NCBI GenBank assembly: GCA_949357655.1
Contig: CASHTG010000015.1
Coordinates: 1,550,001 to 1,614,000 of the forward strand
Source of the DNA: Parascedosporium putredinis
Lineage: Eukaryota; Ascomycota; Sordariomycetes; Microascales; Microascaceae
Length of the DNA stretch: 64,000 bases
Reading direction: 5' to 3'
Part shown: one piece after another, positions 1 through 12,378 of the stretch
Numbering within the stretch: the stretch's first letter is position 1
Layout: the number at the start of each line of letters is the position of its first letter
Position numbers and translations under genes: made by a program
Notes under the pieces: generated by a model
Seen by the model: only the letters and a program-made list of their open reading frames with translations
Told to the model about the DNA's origin: nothing
The model's database searches: none

Positions 1-1018
1 GATTTTCCTACAAGTAAAAGCTCAAAAAAGTTCGGAGCTGACGGAGTTTAGAATGACGTCGTCTCGGTGTTTTGTGTGACTCTCGGGCTTGCCACTCTCA
101 GCTGGGCGACTTGAGCTCACGCTGGCTACCCTGATCAATGGATCCATCCAGGATTCATTGTTCCACAGGCGACATAGGAATGGGCCGCTCAAAGCGCCGC
201 GTGCGTGGGTACCTTGTTGCTTGTCTATTCATTCGCTCATTGACTTTCATTGTTCCTTGAGTCCCAAGTCTTGAATCTTATTGTAGCTTCTTGGTCTTTT
301 GGAAAACCACCGATCCTCGGCGCGGAGATCCCCTGGCTGTACCTGAGGAAGGTGGAACCGGCATCACAGGCTTTCAATTTTCAGTGATGAGAATAGAATG
401 GAACCCCTATTGTTCCTTTCATCTCTCAACCTTTGGTGAAGGGAATTCCCCTTCTGAGACTCCTTTTCAAAGAGGATTGTGAATATTTCATCTCTTGAGT
501 AGTGACGTTTTATCTTTTTCCATCTTTTTCAGCTGTAGCCTATGCCTCCAGTCCCTTCGCTTTGCGATAATGGTCTCCGAGCAAGAAAATTAGTCCAATC
601 GTTCCTCTTTGAACCCTTGTCGGCCTCTGCGCTATGAAAGTATCATCCTAGTCCCCTCCCTTGAAGCACCGACAACCGTAGGCCGAGGTCGGACGAGCCA
701 ATCCAATCATCTCCTCAGCCACCAGCCCGTCATTGGCCTCGAGCTTCATGGGGTAACCCAAGCGAGAACAAGCATTTCGACCATATCTTTTTTGCCTTGT
801 CCATTGCACCCTCCCACCAACCATCCGCTGCACCCGGCCGATACGCCCACCTTTTGCTGACCTGTGAAATTATTGCTCCGTACAGGGCATACACACCCGC
901 CTGCCGTGCCGTCATCTCCGGTGGAACCCCCGCCAGATCGATCCCTACATCGGCCCGCCTTTGGCAGACCCTTGGTGCAATCGTGTTTCTTTAATACCGC
1001 AGTGGAACCTCCGCCAAG
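1..1018. other. Left flank without a supported gene
   Basis: Only short unrelated open frames (up to about 105 codons) occur, with no recognisable motif and no consistent splice sites. The last few hundred bases are CT-rich, as in a fungal promoter, and are probably the upstream region of the dehydrogenase gene that starts at 1019. Confidence 0.6.
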
Positions 1019-2960
1019 ATGGGAGACGAGGCAAAGACCCTCAGCGTAGACGAAGGTACGGTTCACCTATACATGTCCTCTGGCCCGGCTCCGCTCCGTA
1101 CCCTCTCCACTTTTGCCTGTTCTTTTGGACGGTTCCCTTCACTCCTCCCCCGCCATTCTGGGGCAGACGGTGGAGGAACAAGGCTGAAGGGAAGGGGTGG
1201 AGGGGAGCTTTACAAACGCACCTCCTAAGACACATATATATGCATGCAGAACTAACATGGACAAAACTCGTCCCCTGAAAAAGTGGCCCAACATAACACG
1301 GGCGAAAGCTGCTGGGTTACTCTCTACGGCACCGTATATGACGTGACGGGCTTTCTCGACGAGCATCCGGGAGGCTCCAGAGCCATCCTGCGCCTGGCCG
1401 GCAAGGACGCCACCGAGGAGTTTGACCCCATCCACCCTCCTGGCACCTTGGACGAGGAGATGGTAGGGGTAACAAAGGTTGGCACCATCGACACCTCGGC
1501 GATGCCCAAGCATCCCTCGAATAGCGAAGAGCGGAAAAAGGAGATTGAGGAGTCGGACCGGGACCCGCCCCTCGAGTCCCTCTTGAACCTTGACGAACTC
1601 GAGGCTCTAGCAACCAAAAAGATCTCCAAGAGGGCCTGGTCTTACTACTATTCTGCCGGCGATGATCTGTGGTCCAAGAGCTTCAACAACCAAGTCTACC
1701 GCCAAATCCTCCTCCGGCCCCGCGTCTTCATCGACTGCACGGCCTGCGATCTCTCTACCACGTTCCTGGGCAACAAGGTAGACCTCCCCATCTTCATATC
1801 GCCTGCCGCCATGGCCCGGCTTGCCCACCCCGATGGCGAACACGGCATCGCCAAGGCCGCGGCCAAGTTCGGCGCCATGCAAATCATCTCCAACAACGCC
1901 TCCATGACCCCGGAGCAGATTGTGGACAACGCGGCCCCCGGCCAAGTCTTTGGCTGGCAGCTCTACGTGCAAAAGGACCGCAGCCGAAGCGTCGCCATGC
2001 TCGACCGCATCCACAAGCTGCGCGAGCATATCAAATTCATCTGCCTGACCCTTGACGCACCCGTGCCCGGCAAGCGCGAGCACGATGAGAAGATGCAGTT
2101 CGAGGGCGTTTTTGACGTCAGCGTCAGCGGCAAGGGCGACTCTGACAAGAGGCCCGGTGGCGGCGGCGTCGGGCAGCAGCTGTTCTGGGGTACGGCCGGC
2201 GACCTCACGTGGAAGACGACCTTGCAGTGGCTCTCCAAGAACACGGATCTGCCCATCGTCCTCAAGGGCGTGCAGACCCACGAGGACGCCTACCTCGCCG
2301 CCCAGTTCGCCCCTCAGGTCCAGGCCGTACTGCTGTCGAACCACGGCGGAAGAGCCCTCGATACCGCGCCGCCGGCCCTCCACACCCTCCTCGAGATTCG
2401 CAAATACTGCCCCGAGGTCCTCAACAAGATCGAGGTTTGGGTCGACGGCGGAATTAGGCGCGGGACCGACGTCGTCAAGGCCCTGTGCCTCGGAGCCAGG
2501 GGCGTTGGACTCGGACGAGCCGCTTTGTTTGGCCTTGGAGCCGGTGGTCAAGCCGGTGTCGAAAGAACCTTAGAAAGTAAGTCAAGTGCCCACCCGTCCA
2601 GCAGAAAATGAAGGGAAAAAGAACAGGAAAGAAAAACGGGGAAAGAAAAGCAGCAAACCAAGATAGGGATGCATCCATGATTTCTGACCAAGTTGCCATG
2701 ACAGTCCTCAAAGCAGAGACCGAGACGTGCGTGCGGCTATTGGGAGTCGAGTCGGTCCATCAGCTTGGCCCACGATTTGTAAGTAGCGCCGCCTCCTCCA
2801 CCTTCGTCGCCTCCTCCATAAACCATTTTCGAGTTTGCCTAACCTCGCGATGTTCGCGTCCATCCAGGTCAACACCAGTGTCGTCGAGAGGGACATCTAC
2901 AACGGGCCCAGCGGTCTTGACATTGCGGGACTTTGGACGGGGCCGACGCCAAAGCTTTAA
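1019..2960 (+). CDS. Cytochrome b5-FMN 2-hydroxyacid dehydrogenase (flavocytochrome b2 type)
   Basis: The enzyme is a haem-FMN oxidoreductase that oxidises L-lactate or a related 2-hydroxyacid. Four exons (1019-1055, 1284-2576, 2705-2778, 2868-2960) give 498 residues, the usual length of the family. The cytochrome b5 domain fills residues 5-80, with the haem motif HPGG and a second His in DPIHPPG. The FMN barrel follows from about residue 110, with TLDAPVPGKR, the flavin Lys in VLKGVQ, the catalytic His/Arg in SNHGGR, and VDGGIRRGTDVVKAL and LGARGVGLGRA for phosphate binding. The start is taken at 1019 because it opens directly into the b5 domain. No mitochondrial presequence is visible, unlike yeast Cyb2, so a cytosolic location is inferred. 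Yeast Cyb2 has SNHGGRQLD where this protein has SNHGGRALD, so the substrate may not be lactate. No frameshift is seen. Confidence 0.9.
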
Positions 2961-5900
2961 CCCACAGGCTATGGGCCCTCATTTCGTGGTCGCCATTGTG
3001 GATGATAGATAGTCCAGCCTAGTCGCATAGCTTTTTTTCTCTAGTGCCACAATCGATGGATATCTTGGTCCACTCTGTGGTCCCATCTACTGCCTTTTTC
3101 TTTCTTTTTCTCCCTCCCTTCCCTCCTGCCCACTTCTCCTTGTTCAGTAGCCTCCGCCGACACCGTTGAGATTATGGGTCGTCCGAACTGGCATTATAGT
3201 TGGATGGTATGAGTGGCGTTTTCCATTGCTGAATTTTCACCCGCTCTCACTAAAAACGGCGCGAAAGGAAGACAACGCCAACCCAGCACCATTGAAAGAT
3301 GGCCAGAGCAACCAAGAAGGCGTGTGCCAAACAAATACGCTTAAAAAAAGCTTGGTTCCCGCTAAGACAAATAATAGAATTTGGTCTCTCGGTTGGCGCA
3401 CTTGGCGTTTTGGAGCCCGTCTCCCTTCCTTCTCTTTTTCCCTTTCCATTTTCTCTTATTCCCCATCACCTCACCTTATTAGCGCCCTCCGTCTTGCCAT
3501 AATAGTGTGCAGACGTGAGGGAAGAAGAGAGGGAAATCGCCGAAGGGCGGAATTGGCCGCCCGCATAGTACATGTAGCAACAAGCGAGAAAGGCCTTTTT
3601 TGGGGTGGAACGGAAAAGGGAGGTTTCCGAGGCGGAAAGCGAAATGTGCGATTCTACCAAAGTCGAAAGGGTTTAGACAGGCGAAGGGGACTATCGGGTT
3701 TGGCCTTAGCACGCTGGTTTCGCCTCAGAAAGCGGAGGGCGAGAGGCGTAGGGATGGGCTGATAGGTGTTATGACCCGAGGCTGTGATCCTGTTTATATC
3801 CATCTACACGTACTTCCTGCCCTACCGATGATTCTCACCAGCCTAAGCCATTGGCTCAAAGGGGTGGGAACTATGCAGCAAGCGATGATTGCGAGACACC
3901 AACGTTCAGCTAGAGGGCAGCATTGGGTTGAAGTTAGGAAGGGCAGCGGCGAGCGGCGGTCAGGTACCACGATCACGGGGTTGCCCCGGAGGAGATTCGC
4001 CGGTGAACTTCATGACCATAATGACGGCGAGAGGTAGAAGAAGATGGTAGCCGTTCTTACCTTGTATGGCAATTCTCTACTAGTAGATAGGTAACGATAC
4101 AGGGTTTTCTAGCCTCAACTCGTGGCAATATCAGAGAGGGTGCCAACAAGGTGGGTGGTAGTTTCGGTTGCTTCCGGCTAGATCTGTAATAGACAAGATA
4201 GCCGATTGAAAAACAAGACATCTCTACGAGTAAGTCAATGTCATCCTGAGGGCGACTCGTCGAGGATAAACTCATGTGGGAGGAACGATAATGGATCAAT
4301 GTCTTCTTCCCCTCTTTAACCTTGCAATGTACAGGCAAAGGCAAGGGCACCCTGCCCTGAGCACGAGTGCTCCCCTGGCTTGTCGAGGAGGCTACGGCAT
4401 AGGTGGTGCGTTTCGTTCACTCCCACACGATTTATGACGGAAGGGGGACAAATCTCCGAGACTTGCCGCGCTGGGAATGAGCCTCTCATGCGAGCCATGT
4501 TCGGTCGAAACACGTGAAAGCAAAACAGATGTCAATACGCATCTTTTTGAAACGAGGCTGATGCGTCCCCGTGCAAGGACGGACTGAGTATTAGCGAGAT
4601 TTGAGGAAAGGGGAAAGTAGTTTTGTCCTCTTTGCCTTGATACTGGAGATGCTGAGGAAGTCTTGAGAGAAAAAAGCCTCGCATTGGGAAAACGGCCGGC
4701 TCATCAACTGGTGGACACTGGGTGTGGATAATACGACGATGATTTCAAGGGCCATTCAAAAGGACTCTTCGTACAAGTGGCCCGTCGACTGGTAGTGTAT
4801 GTGTGGGCATTTTTAACGCGAAATAGGCAATGAAACGACGATGGTGGAATATGGGCCCTGATAGGATGGGGGCAAATCCAAATTGCGGGAAAGGAGCCAC
4901 TCCCAGCGGCCAACCTGGCGCATCATGGACGTTCATGGACCAGGGTTGAGGGTGGGAGTGGGGCGAATGGACCAGGAGACAGGGACGGTGGAATGAGGAG
5001 GGGCGATGGCGGGGGCGTGGAGGTGGATGAAGGGGGCGTGCCTGAGGCGATGTGCCCTCCCTAATCGTCCGTAAATCCTGAAATGATGGATCAGCTGGCG
5101 CGGGGTGTGGCAAGGGAGGGCAGGGACTTGGGAGAATAAAACCTAACCTATGCAGTATACGTACTCGAGGCCAACAAATCAAGCCAGCGGCATGTTGCTT
5201 GAATTTGAATGGAAGGAGCCATCTGGGGAATCGTGAAGATTGGATGGGCACTGCTTCATGTTCGCAGGATGGCTTGAGCCAGGCCAAGGTAACTTAGCGC
5301 CCCGGATGGCATCAAATGTAATGAAGCTTCTCCGCGTGGTGTCGTCAGTGGATTGGGGTAGCTGGAGTATTGGCTTTGGTTTAGAAAGGGTTCTTTGATC
5401 ATGCGATTTTTTCTTCTTTCCCCAGGTGAGATTGGATCCGGGGTTATGCTACTATAACTCTTTTTTAGTGCACACCTTGATTGTTCATTGCTTCACCTCT
5501 CCGCCCCAAGAATGTTAATTTCTTCATCCATGATAACCTGCAGCAGACGATGCTTGCGTCTCGCCTCTTGAATCTCTTGGCAATGCGAGGGAATGGGCTT
5601 TGGCGTCTCTCCCGTACACGGAGCGCCTGTCACAAGCAAGAACAGACTTTCACATGCGCTAAAGTGCAACAGCCGAGGAAGGGAGGGACCTTGAGGTTCT
5701 CTTTGATGCGCCCAGCGCTCCCGGGATCAAACTAGTGGAAAAAAAAAGAAAAAGAAAAAAAAAGAAAGAAACATAGACAAAAACTCCCCGTGGCAACCTC
5801 TACTAGTGCGCCGCATCAGCACCAGGAAAAACGGCAAGAAGCGGAAGGTACCAAGTACTTTTCGGGGTGGCGTATGTGTGGGCCTCAGACGGGTATCTTT

Positions 5901-8177
5901 CCTCCGCTGCAGAGTCGACTTATTATTTGGTTTCTAGGACACTTCTTCGAAGGAACGAAGGAGCGCCTCATCGGTGGTCCCTACTTGGGATTTTTTTCTT
6001 CTTCTTTTTGCCCTTCCCTCCTTCCGCTCCTTTCCTATTAACGCTGGTTGACGCTAATCTCATCAAGTAACTTTTCCTGCTCTCATTCGCTTACAATACC
6101 CGTTCCATTATGGGAAATCGGGATCGGCTGTGGCCTTTAGTTTTCTTTTTCTTTTTCTTTTTCAGCAAGCGCGAGCAACTTTCTCAGGGATCGAGAACGT
6201 GCTACTGTTGCGTGCCTGCAGCAGCCGGGTCACTGCAGCCCTCAAGCCGGCCTCATGTTCTACTGCTACTCATCCAGCCCGCACTTAGTGAGCTCGAAAA
6301 CGTTTCGGATATCTAGGCTTGAAGAGCTCCGCCTCGTCGTGCTGGAGCGGGTGTGCCTGCTTTGGTGGATATCCTGAGAGAGGTGAGGTAACACCATGCT
6401 CCAGAAGGGCAAGGACATGCAGGTGCAAGTCGATTCTTGTCCGTCTGTGCTCCGAGTGGGGTGCGGGAGGACAGAGAGAACAAGAAAAGACGATAGTGCA
6501 AGTCAGTCCGACAGGCGAAGGGGCGAAGGGAGAAAGGGTACCCCCAAGATTAATTTTGAACGTGAACCAGGAAGGGGAGGAAGAAAAAAAAAACACCAGC
6601 TTGGCATCTCGTCCGAGTAGTGCGGAGATGCTCGGCTTCCATCCCAATTTGGCAATTCCTCCCTCTCTCGAGTGCTTGTCTCTCGGTCTGGGTCCGACTA
6701 GGATGGTGGCACACGACCTTGACGACATTTCGCAAGTCCCGCTAGCTGGTCCATGCATGTGGGAACCCTTGCTTGTATCTTGGTCTTCCCACTTTTCTTG
6801 TACAAGGTTGGGCGCCTTTCCCGATCAGCGGCATGCCAAGTAATATGGGGAACGCTGGGCACTTCAGTGCGTGCTGTGCTCCCTAGCTTGACATTTGAAG
6901 TGTGGTCCTCCACGATCAACGAATTATTACGAGTACTTGTAATTTGATCAACCATCCGTCTAAGATGTTCACAGCTTTGTCAATCCAATGCGTTGGCAGT
7001 TAGTCTAACCTGGGAACGCCTCCAGCTTCACTGCTCAGACTCAGAGTAGAATTTCGTCGATCTAGGGCTGTTCACGCATCTGAACCCGTTCCGCGGCTTG
7101 TATTGCTAGGTGTTTAGCAGGTGGCCGTTGAAACGAATTGATCAATGGGCATTTCTCATCCTACTCCGTGGCTTCTTACTCGATTCCCACCGAGAGGATT
7201 CTGTCGTTTCCCGTCCGCAATTGATCTTTCGCAGTGGTCAAACTAAAAGCATCAATTGTACTTCGGGGCCGGGCTCTTTCCGTTCTGACTGACGAGACTC
7301 ACACCCCAGCTGACTCTTCACGAGGATGTGCTTGGTGGCTTGGTGCTCCCTTCCACTTCCCCGCCCCACCCTCTCCCATGCTAGGTCCGAATGGTCCACA
7401 ACCAGCGATTGAATAAGTAATCTTAGCATGTTTCTAACCAAGCTCGTTGGTCACCGCTCTGTTCTTCCCCAATGTGGAGGAAGGCACGGCGGAACTTCCT
7501 TGTTCTTGTACCTCTTCCTCATTAGCTCCCCCTCCTTATTACCCCATACACAAGTACTTTTAATGTAAATGTGGTCTCGACTTCACCATCTTCTCCCCGG
7601 AGATGAATTGAGATGGCAGAAGAAAAAAACACTAAAAAAAAAGAAGTTGAGAAAGAAAAAGAGAGTTTTTGAAAGTGACGGTTCAAGAGGCAGGATCCCG
7701 AGGTGTTTTTCTTACACAAGCGGATGGCCCGATTCCCAGTCCCGGGCTGTCCGCCCTTGTCTCTAGCGTACCTATGCCCAAAGGCAAATTGAAGCTATTA
7801 CGGCGATATGAGCCAGAACGGGAGCACTGTTCGGCGGCTTCATTGCCTAGTAGACGATGGAGAGTCTTGGCTGTGAGGCTCGAGCTTCGCTTTTGGTGTA
7901 GGGGAGGGTGTTAATTGATATGAGTGCAGGGTATGCAAGTTGGCAAGTACGAACGAACCATCAATTGTCGATGTGTTCGGGCCATGCCATTCTGGTCACG
8001 CCCTGTCCTCATCACCCACTTGGGAGGCTTTTGGGATCAATACAAATCACAGATGTAATGTGCGACGTCAAGGGCTTTCTATCCCTGCACCCCCTCAAGC
8101 TTGTGCTTCGAGGAGCGCTGCACCATGACTCGGCGGCGCCCGGAATCAACCAAGGCACTTGAAGCTGGTCGGCCGCA

Positions 8178-8210
8178 CATGCTACTCCCACCCATGCTAC
8201 TCCCACCCAT
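8178..8210. repeat. Two-copy 15-bp direct repeat
   Basis: The 15-base unit CATGCTACTCCCACC occurs twice in tandem and is followed by a further CAT. It lies in gene-free sequence and no function is apparent. Confidence 0.8.
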
Positions 8211-8793
8211 TCTCTTTCTTCTCGGATGTTTGTGCTAATATTGGGAGATCGGAAGAGGTAGGGAGATGATCAGTCTGCTCAAGTCCCCTCCCTGTTTCGT
8301 CTGGGCTGAAGGGAGAGTCTGGATGCCGGGAGTGGGAGTTGAAATCCACTGCATTGTTACATTGGGCAGTGTATGTTTCCTGGAGGCCCTCGGAACTACT
8401 CTGGCCCATCCATCTCATCGCTATTACAGATCGTACTTGGGAGGATTAACGGTTCAATGAATGGGTGGAGTGGAGGACGGGTGTACTCGCTTTTCCCTCC
8501 TTCCCCCTTTCTCCCTCTCTACCTTTGTCGCACTCCCGTCGTCTTACATCTGTGTATAATTAGCTTGCCTACATGTACTAAATGCATTGGGGTATCAGTG
8601 GGGTGCATGTGGGTGTGGTCGAGGCCTGTGGTCGAGGATCAATGGATGTACAAACTAGCATCGACAACTCGTCCAAGTATTGTCGCCCATTTCGGACGGA
8701 CTGTCATTGTTCCTGTTGGATGGTGTGTTGTGTGGTGTGGCGTGTAAGTAAGAAAGGACGCCCCTGCCCCATACACCCTCTTTTTTCTTTTTC

Positions 8794-8815
8794 TTTTTTT
8801 TTTTTTTTTTTTTTT
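8794..8815 (+). repeat. T22 homopolymer in a pyrimidine tract
   Basis: A run of 22 T follows shorter T runs from 8781. It lies about 600 bp upstream of the LEA-like gene. Tracts of this kind are common in fungal promoters, and its true length is uncertain given the homopolymer problems elsewhere in this window. Confidence 0.8.
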
Positions 8816-9413
8816 CTCCTTCGTACCTATCGCATGCTATCAATTCAAGATCCGCGAGACCGAGAGGCGACAACGGGCTCCCCTGTTACTCGAAAGAGAC
8901 GCCTCGCCGAACCAACGACGCTAGCTTCCCCGACCAAGTTAAATCGTTCGGCCCCTTTTCTATTCCCATGTGCTCCTATGCTACCCATCGAATCGTCCCC
9001 AATTGAGGTTGTATGGTTCGGGTTCGGGTCCCTCCCCCTCCCACCCACAAGATAGTACCAGGAGTATGCCTCGAAATTGAGATGGTTTGCCGGTGTTAGT
9101 ATATAGATCAAGGGTGCACCCACTTTCCGAGTCCCACCTCGATTGAACCTGGTGAGAAGTTTGTTTGTGACCCTGGCTCTCCAATCTGGTCTCTCGTTGC
9201 CTCCACCTCCACATCCTGATACATTTTGTATAAGTAAACCCTCTTCCCCCAATCTCGCCGGTGGAAACCCCCCTCGTGCTTCCCCTCCCCCATCCCTTGC
9301 CCCTGCTACGCCCGTCCACCTTGAGCCATCCCTCCCCTTCCCTACAGGGCCGACCTCGAAAACTACGCATTGCCTTCGTGCCCTAGCAAGATCGAACAAG
9401 AGCACCTCGCACA

Positions 9414-10672
9414 ATGGCTAGCGACAAGGACGTCGTCACTCAGAATGAGAACGCCCCCGTGAAGAAGCGCGGCTGCGCCGGCCACTGCAAGCGCTTCTGG
9501 TGGGTGTACCTCATCGTCTCCGTCGTTGTAATTGTGCTGGTTGTCGTTCTCATGTAAGTATCCCTATCGCCCTCTCGGGTACGATTGATTTCAGATGAAC
9601 CTCTGTTTTATTAACGCGGACCATGTAGCATCTTTGTTGGTGTGCCCAAGATCGCCCAGAAGAAGCTCGACCAGGCCGAGCTTACTATTGACTCCATCAT
9701 CATCTCTGACACCCGGCCTACGAAATACAACATGGCTGTCAACTCCACCATCCGCACCGACGGCAAGACTCATGCCACCATCTCCGCCTTCACTGGTGTC
9801 ATGTACCTTGAGGATCTCGAGCCTCACACCCCTTTCGCCAGCGTCGAGTTCCCCGAGACTACTTCTGATGCTCTCCAGGTCGTCAACGTGAGCCAGATTG
9901 TCGAGATCCCCAACATGGAGGCCTTCACTACCTTCAACACCTGGCTGCTTGCCAACGAAACCCTCAGGATGACCATTGAGGGTGATACCCACGTCAAGGT
10001 CAAGGGCATCGCCAAGAAGTACGGCGTCACCTTCAAGAAGACTGTCGAGCTCAAGGGCCTCAACGGCTTCCACGGCCTCAAGGTCACCGATGCCAACATC
10101 AACATTGCCGCCAAGACCAACAACTTCAACGGCACCGTCGACATCCCCAACGCCTCTATCCTTACTATTGAAATCGTAAGCTCTCCAAAGCCTTCCTAAA
10201 CCTTCCTAAGCCTTCCCTCTCCAAGCTCATTTTACTAACCGGGTCGTGTGTGTAGGGCAACGCCACCTTTGCTAACAAGCTGGACGGCGAGCAAATTGGT
10301 ACCGTTTACATGAACAACCTCGTTCTCAACCCCGGCATCAACGATGTATTCATCTCCGCCGACGTTGAGCAGGCCCCCGTCCTTGACGCCATGACCAGCG
10401 GCCCTCACTGCAACGATGGCATTATCCCCTTCGAGATGGTCGGCCTCGATGTCACCCGCGACGGCGAGGAGCTCGAGTACTTTGCTGGCGCCCTGAGGGC
10501 CCTTACACAGGCTGTTGACATTCCTCTCACCGAGGCCTTCGCTAGGAACGGCCTTAAGCTTGATGTCTCAACACCGGTGGAAGTGACTCTGAAGAGGAGG
10601 AGTAAACCCTTGGTTAGTAGGACCAATGCCTGCTCACCATCCTCTCTTCGTCCCGTATCACCGTTCCATTAG
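9414..10672 (+). CDS. LEA-like/DUF3712-type single-pass membrane protein
   Basis: Three exons (9414-9553, 9629-10175, 10256-10672) encode 367 residues. Residues 1-29 are a short hydrophilic tail rich in Lys, Arg and Cys. A strong transmembrane helix follows at about 30-52 (VYLIVSVVVIVLVVV), so the remainder is probably outside the cytosol or luminal. The large second part is rich in beta-type alternation and contains N-glycosylation sequons (NST, NGT, NAT). This architecture matches the fungal DUF3712 family related to late-embryogenesis-abundant type 2 domains, whose function is poorly known. Both introns have standard GT-AG ends, and the second has a TACTAAC branch site. The last 25 or so residues look like non-coding read-through. 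One missing A near 10592 would instead end the protein at TLKEEE, with the stop at 10603-10605. Confidence 0.8.
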
Positions 10673-11557
10673 CTATTCGCTAGTCTTGGCCCAAGTAGAA
10701 TTAGGGCCAGAGTGGAAGGGGTGAGTCAGGAGGGAGAGAGGTGATCGGGACGTGGCATTCTCGCTCTGGACGAGAGGGAACCAGCCTTTTCTTTCTTTTT
10801 CTTTCATCCTTCTTAATTTCTTACGTGTGGTATACATGTATTTTTCTTTATAATCGTCTTTCGGGGCGGAAGGAGTCGTTTCAACAAAAGACGTTGCAAC
10901 TAGGACGGGTGAGATGAGACTATCTGAGGGAGATCCCCCGGCGAGCTACCCGGTTGTCATGATACCAGTTTAGTACATACTTAATCGAGATGAGATACCA
11001 ATTGGCCGGGATGGGCGAATAAAACAGCGGAATCATTCATAAGCAACGATTGTATGCGACAAAGCTGTGCTGCCTCGTATCGAGAGACTCATGATAAAAC
11101 TCGGAATACTGAGCATGGCCATAGTGACACCTTGTTGTGTACAAATATAGCCTGTGGGTATCTACAAAAATAAATACATGGGGTGTTACACTCTGCGGCC
11201 CCCTTGCCCCAGATCGAGCTAGCTGGGTACAAGTAGAAGAAAGAATATGATGATGATCTGCCCCGTGGGAAATAGAAGCGGGACTGGGGCAAGAACAATG
11301 AGAGGGGGTGAGAGGGATAAGGAACGGGGGTGAGGATACACGACGGGAGCAGCTCTATGTGGCGTGTCGGGGTGTTTAGGGAAACCCGCGATCATATGCT
11401 ACCGAGGAGCAGAAAATGCCATGGCTGACCGAGAGGAAAATCCTGCCCCTCCCCTCCACCTCCTACGAACCTGACCCAACCCAGAAGGGCGTAAATCAGG
11501 GGAACCGACAAGGGAAAAATACAACACTACCCAAAAAAAAAAAAAAAAAAGACGCTC
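10673..11557. other. Convergent intergenic region, LEA-like gene/HCNGP
   Basis: This region holds the 3' flanks of two converging genes. It includes an A18 run (11533-11550) that is a T18 tract in the transcript strand of the HCNGP gene, seven bases after its stop codon. No other gene is seen. Confidence 0.6.
11533..11550 (-). repeat. T18 tract (A18 on +) just after the HCNGP stop
   Basis: Eighteen identical bases begin seven bases beyond the HCNGP stop codon. In the transcript they would form a U-rich element at the start of the 3' untranslated region. Confidence 0.75.
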
Positions 11558-12378
11558 CTACTCCAATTTCCTTCGTTTCGATAAGCCTCCTGGCCCGGAC
11601 TTGGCAGACACACTGGATCCACCACCAGAGGCAGGCACGAATTCCATCTTCCCCGTCGCAGATCGTTCGGCTTCCCGCTCCTTTCTTAGCCTCTCTTGCG
11701 CCAGCCGAAGCTCCTGCCGGTGCGCCCACTCGGGGAGCAACGTGAGATCCCATAGTTCCTTGGGAAGCGTCGTGGCGTACTGCGGGCCACCGGCGGGCCT
11801 GCTTCATCAAGCTCTGCGAACGCGAGGAGCTTGTCGAGGAGGGCGGGGTTGCGCAGGGCCGCCGAGGACTGAAGCTTGGCGTTGAAGTGCACGCCCTTGT
11901 CTTTGAGCTCAAGAAAGTTTTCAACCTTTTTCGTCAGGGCGGGAGGAGGAGAACCGGGCGGGGAGGGGGTAGGTCCAGATTTGGGTGGGTAGGCAGGGTG
12001 AGGTCACGGAGTAGGGCGCGGGTGGAGGTGTAGGGAGATCCGGGGGCATGGTGAGGATATCCGGCTCCTGGTCTGGTTCCGGGAGGTCTCCTGCCGTCGG
12101 TCCGCTGGGCGCAAGCACCGGACCGATGAAGGCGTCTGGTGGTGCGGCGGAGCTTTCTAGAGGAAGCGATGGGCCGGTTGGCTCGGCTTCGGGTTTGGGG
12201 GCGCCGGCAACTTCAACCTCTGTAGCCGTCCCATTCGATTTCTAGCGAGATTGACGTTAATAAAACGGGCGGTAGGGAATAGAGCACATTTTTGGTTGTT
12301 TACCTCTGGTTGAGGCGGAGAACGCGGTTGGACATCTTCATCCTCGCTACTGCTCCCGTAACTAACAAGACCAGCCAT
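11558..12378 (-). CDS. HCNGP-like (SAP30-binding protein family), with one frame break
   Basis: The human homologue SAP30BP acts with RBM17/SPF45 in pre-mRNA splicing, so a nuclear splicing role is likely. The start is MAGLVSYGSSSEDED, a typical family N-terminus. An intron (12303-12242) follows residue 25, then a Pro-rich linker. The HCNGP core is clear: FLELKDKGVHFNAKL, RNPALLDKLLAFAELDE, then QYATTLPKELWDL. The first core half and the linker are in different frames. A second intron at 12007-11926 (GTGACC...AAAAG, 82 bp) reconciles them in phase, although its branch site would lie very close to the AG. The core halves are split by an apparent missing base at GGG 11784-11786. With both, the protein is 225 residues and ends GGLSKRRKLE. 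Confidence 0.75.

Larger units (their letters stand above)
2961..9413. other. 6.4-kb gene-free block
   Basis: I see no conserved protein motif, tRNA box pair or transposon end here. The open frames (longest 198 codons at 3166-3762 and 180 codons at 4745-5287, minus) have biased, low-complexity translations and no plausible gene structure. The block contains a short direct repeat (8178-8210), a 22-base T run (8794-8815), and from about 8.9 kb the CT-rich promoter of the LEA-like gene. Unrecognised small or non-coding genes cannot be excluded. Confidence 0.5.

Noticed and set aside
1607..2551. A 314-codon minus-strand open frame
   Set aside because: It is antisense to the flavocytochrome gene.
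4745..5287. A 180-codon minus-strand open frame
   Set aside because: It is Pro/His-rich without domain or signal, lacks splice context, and has no support beyond length.
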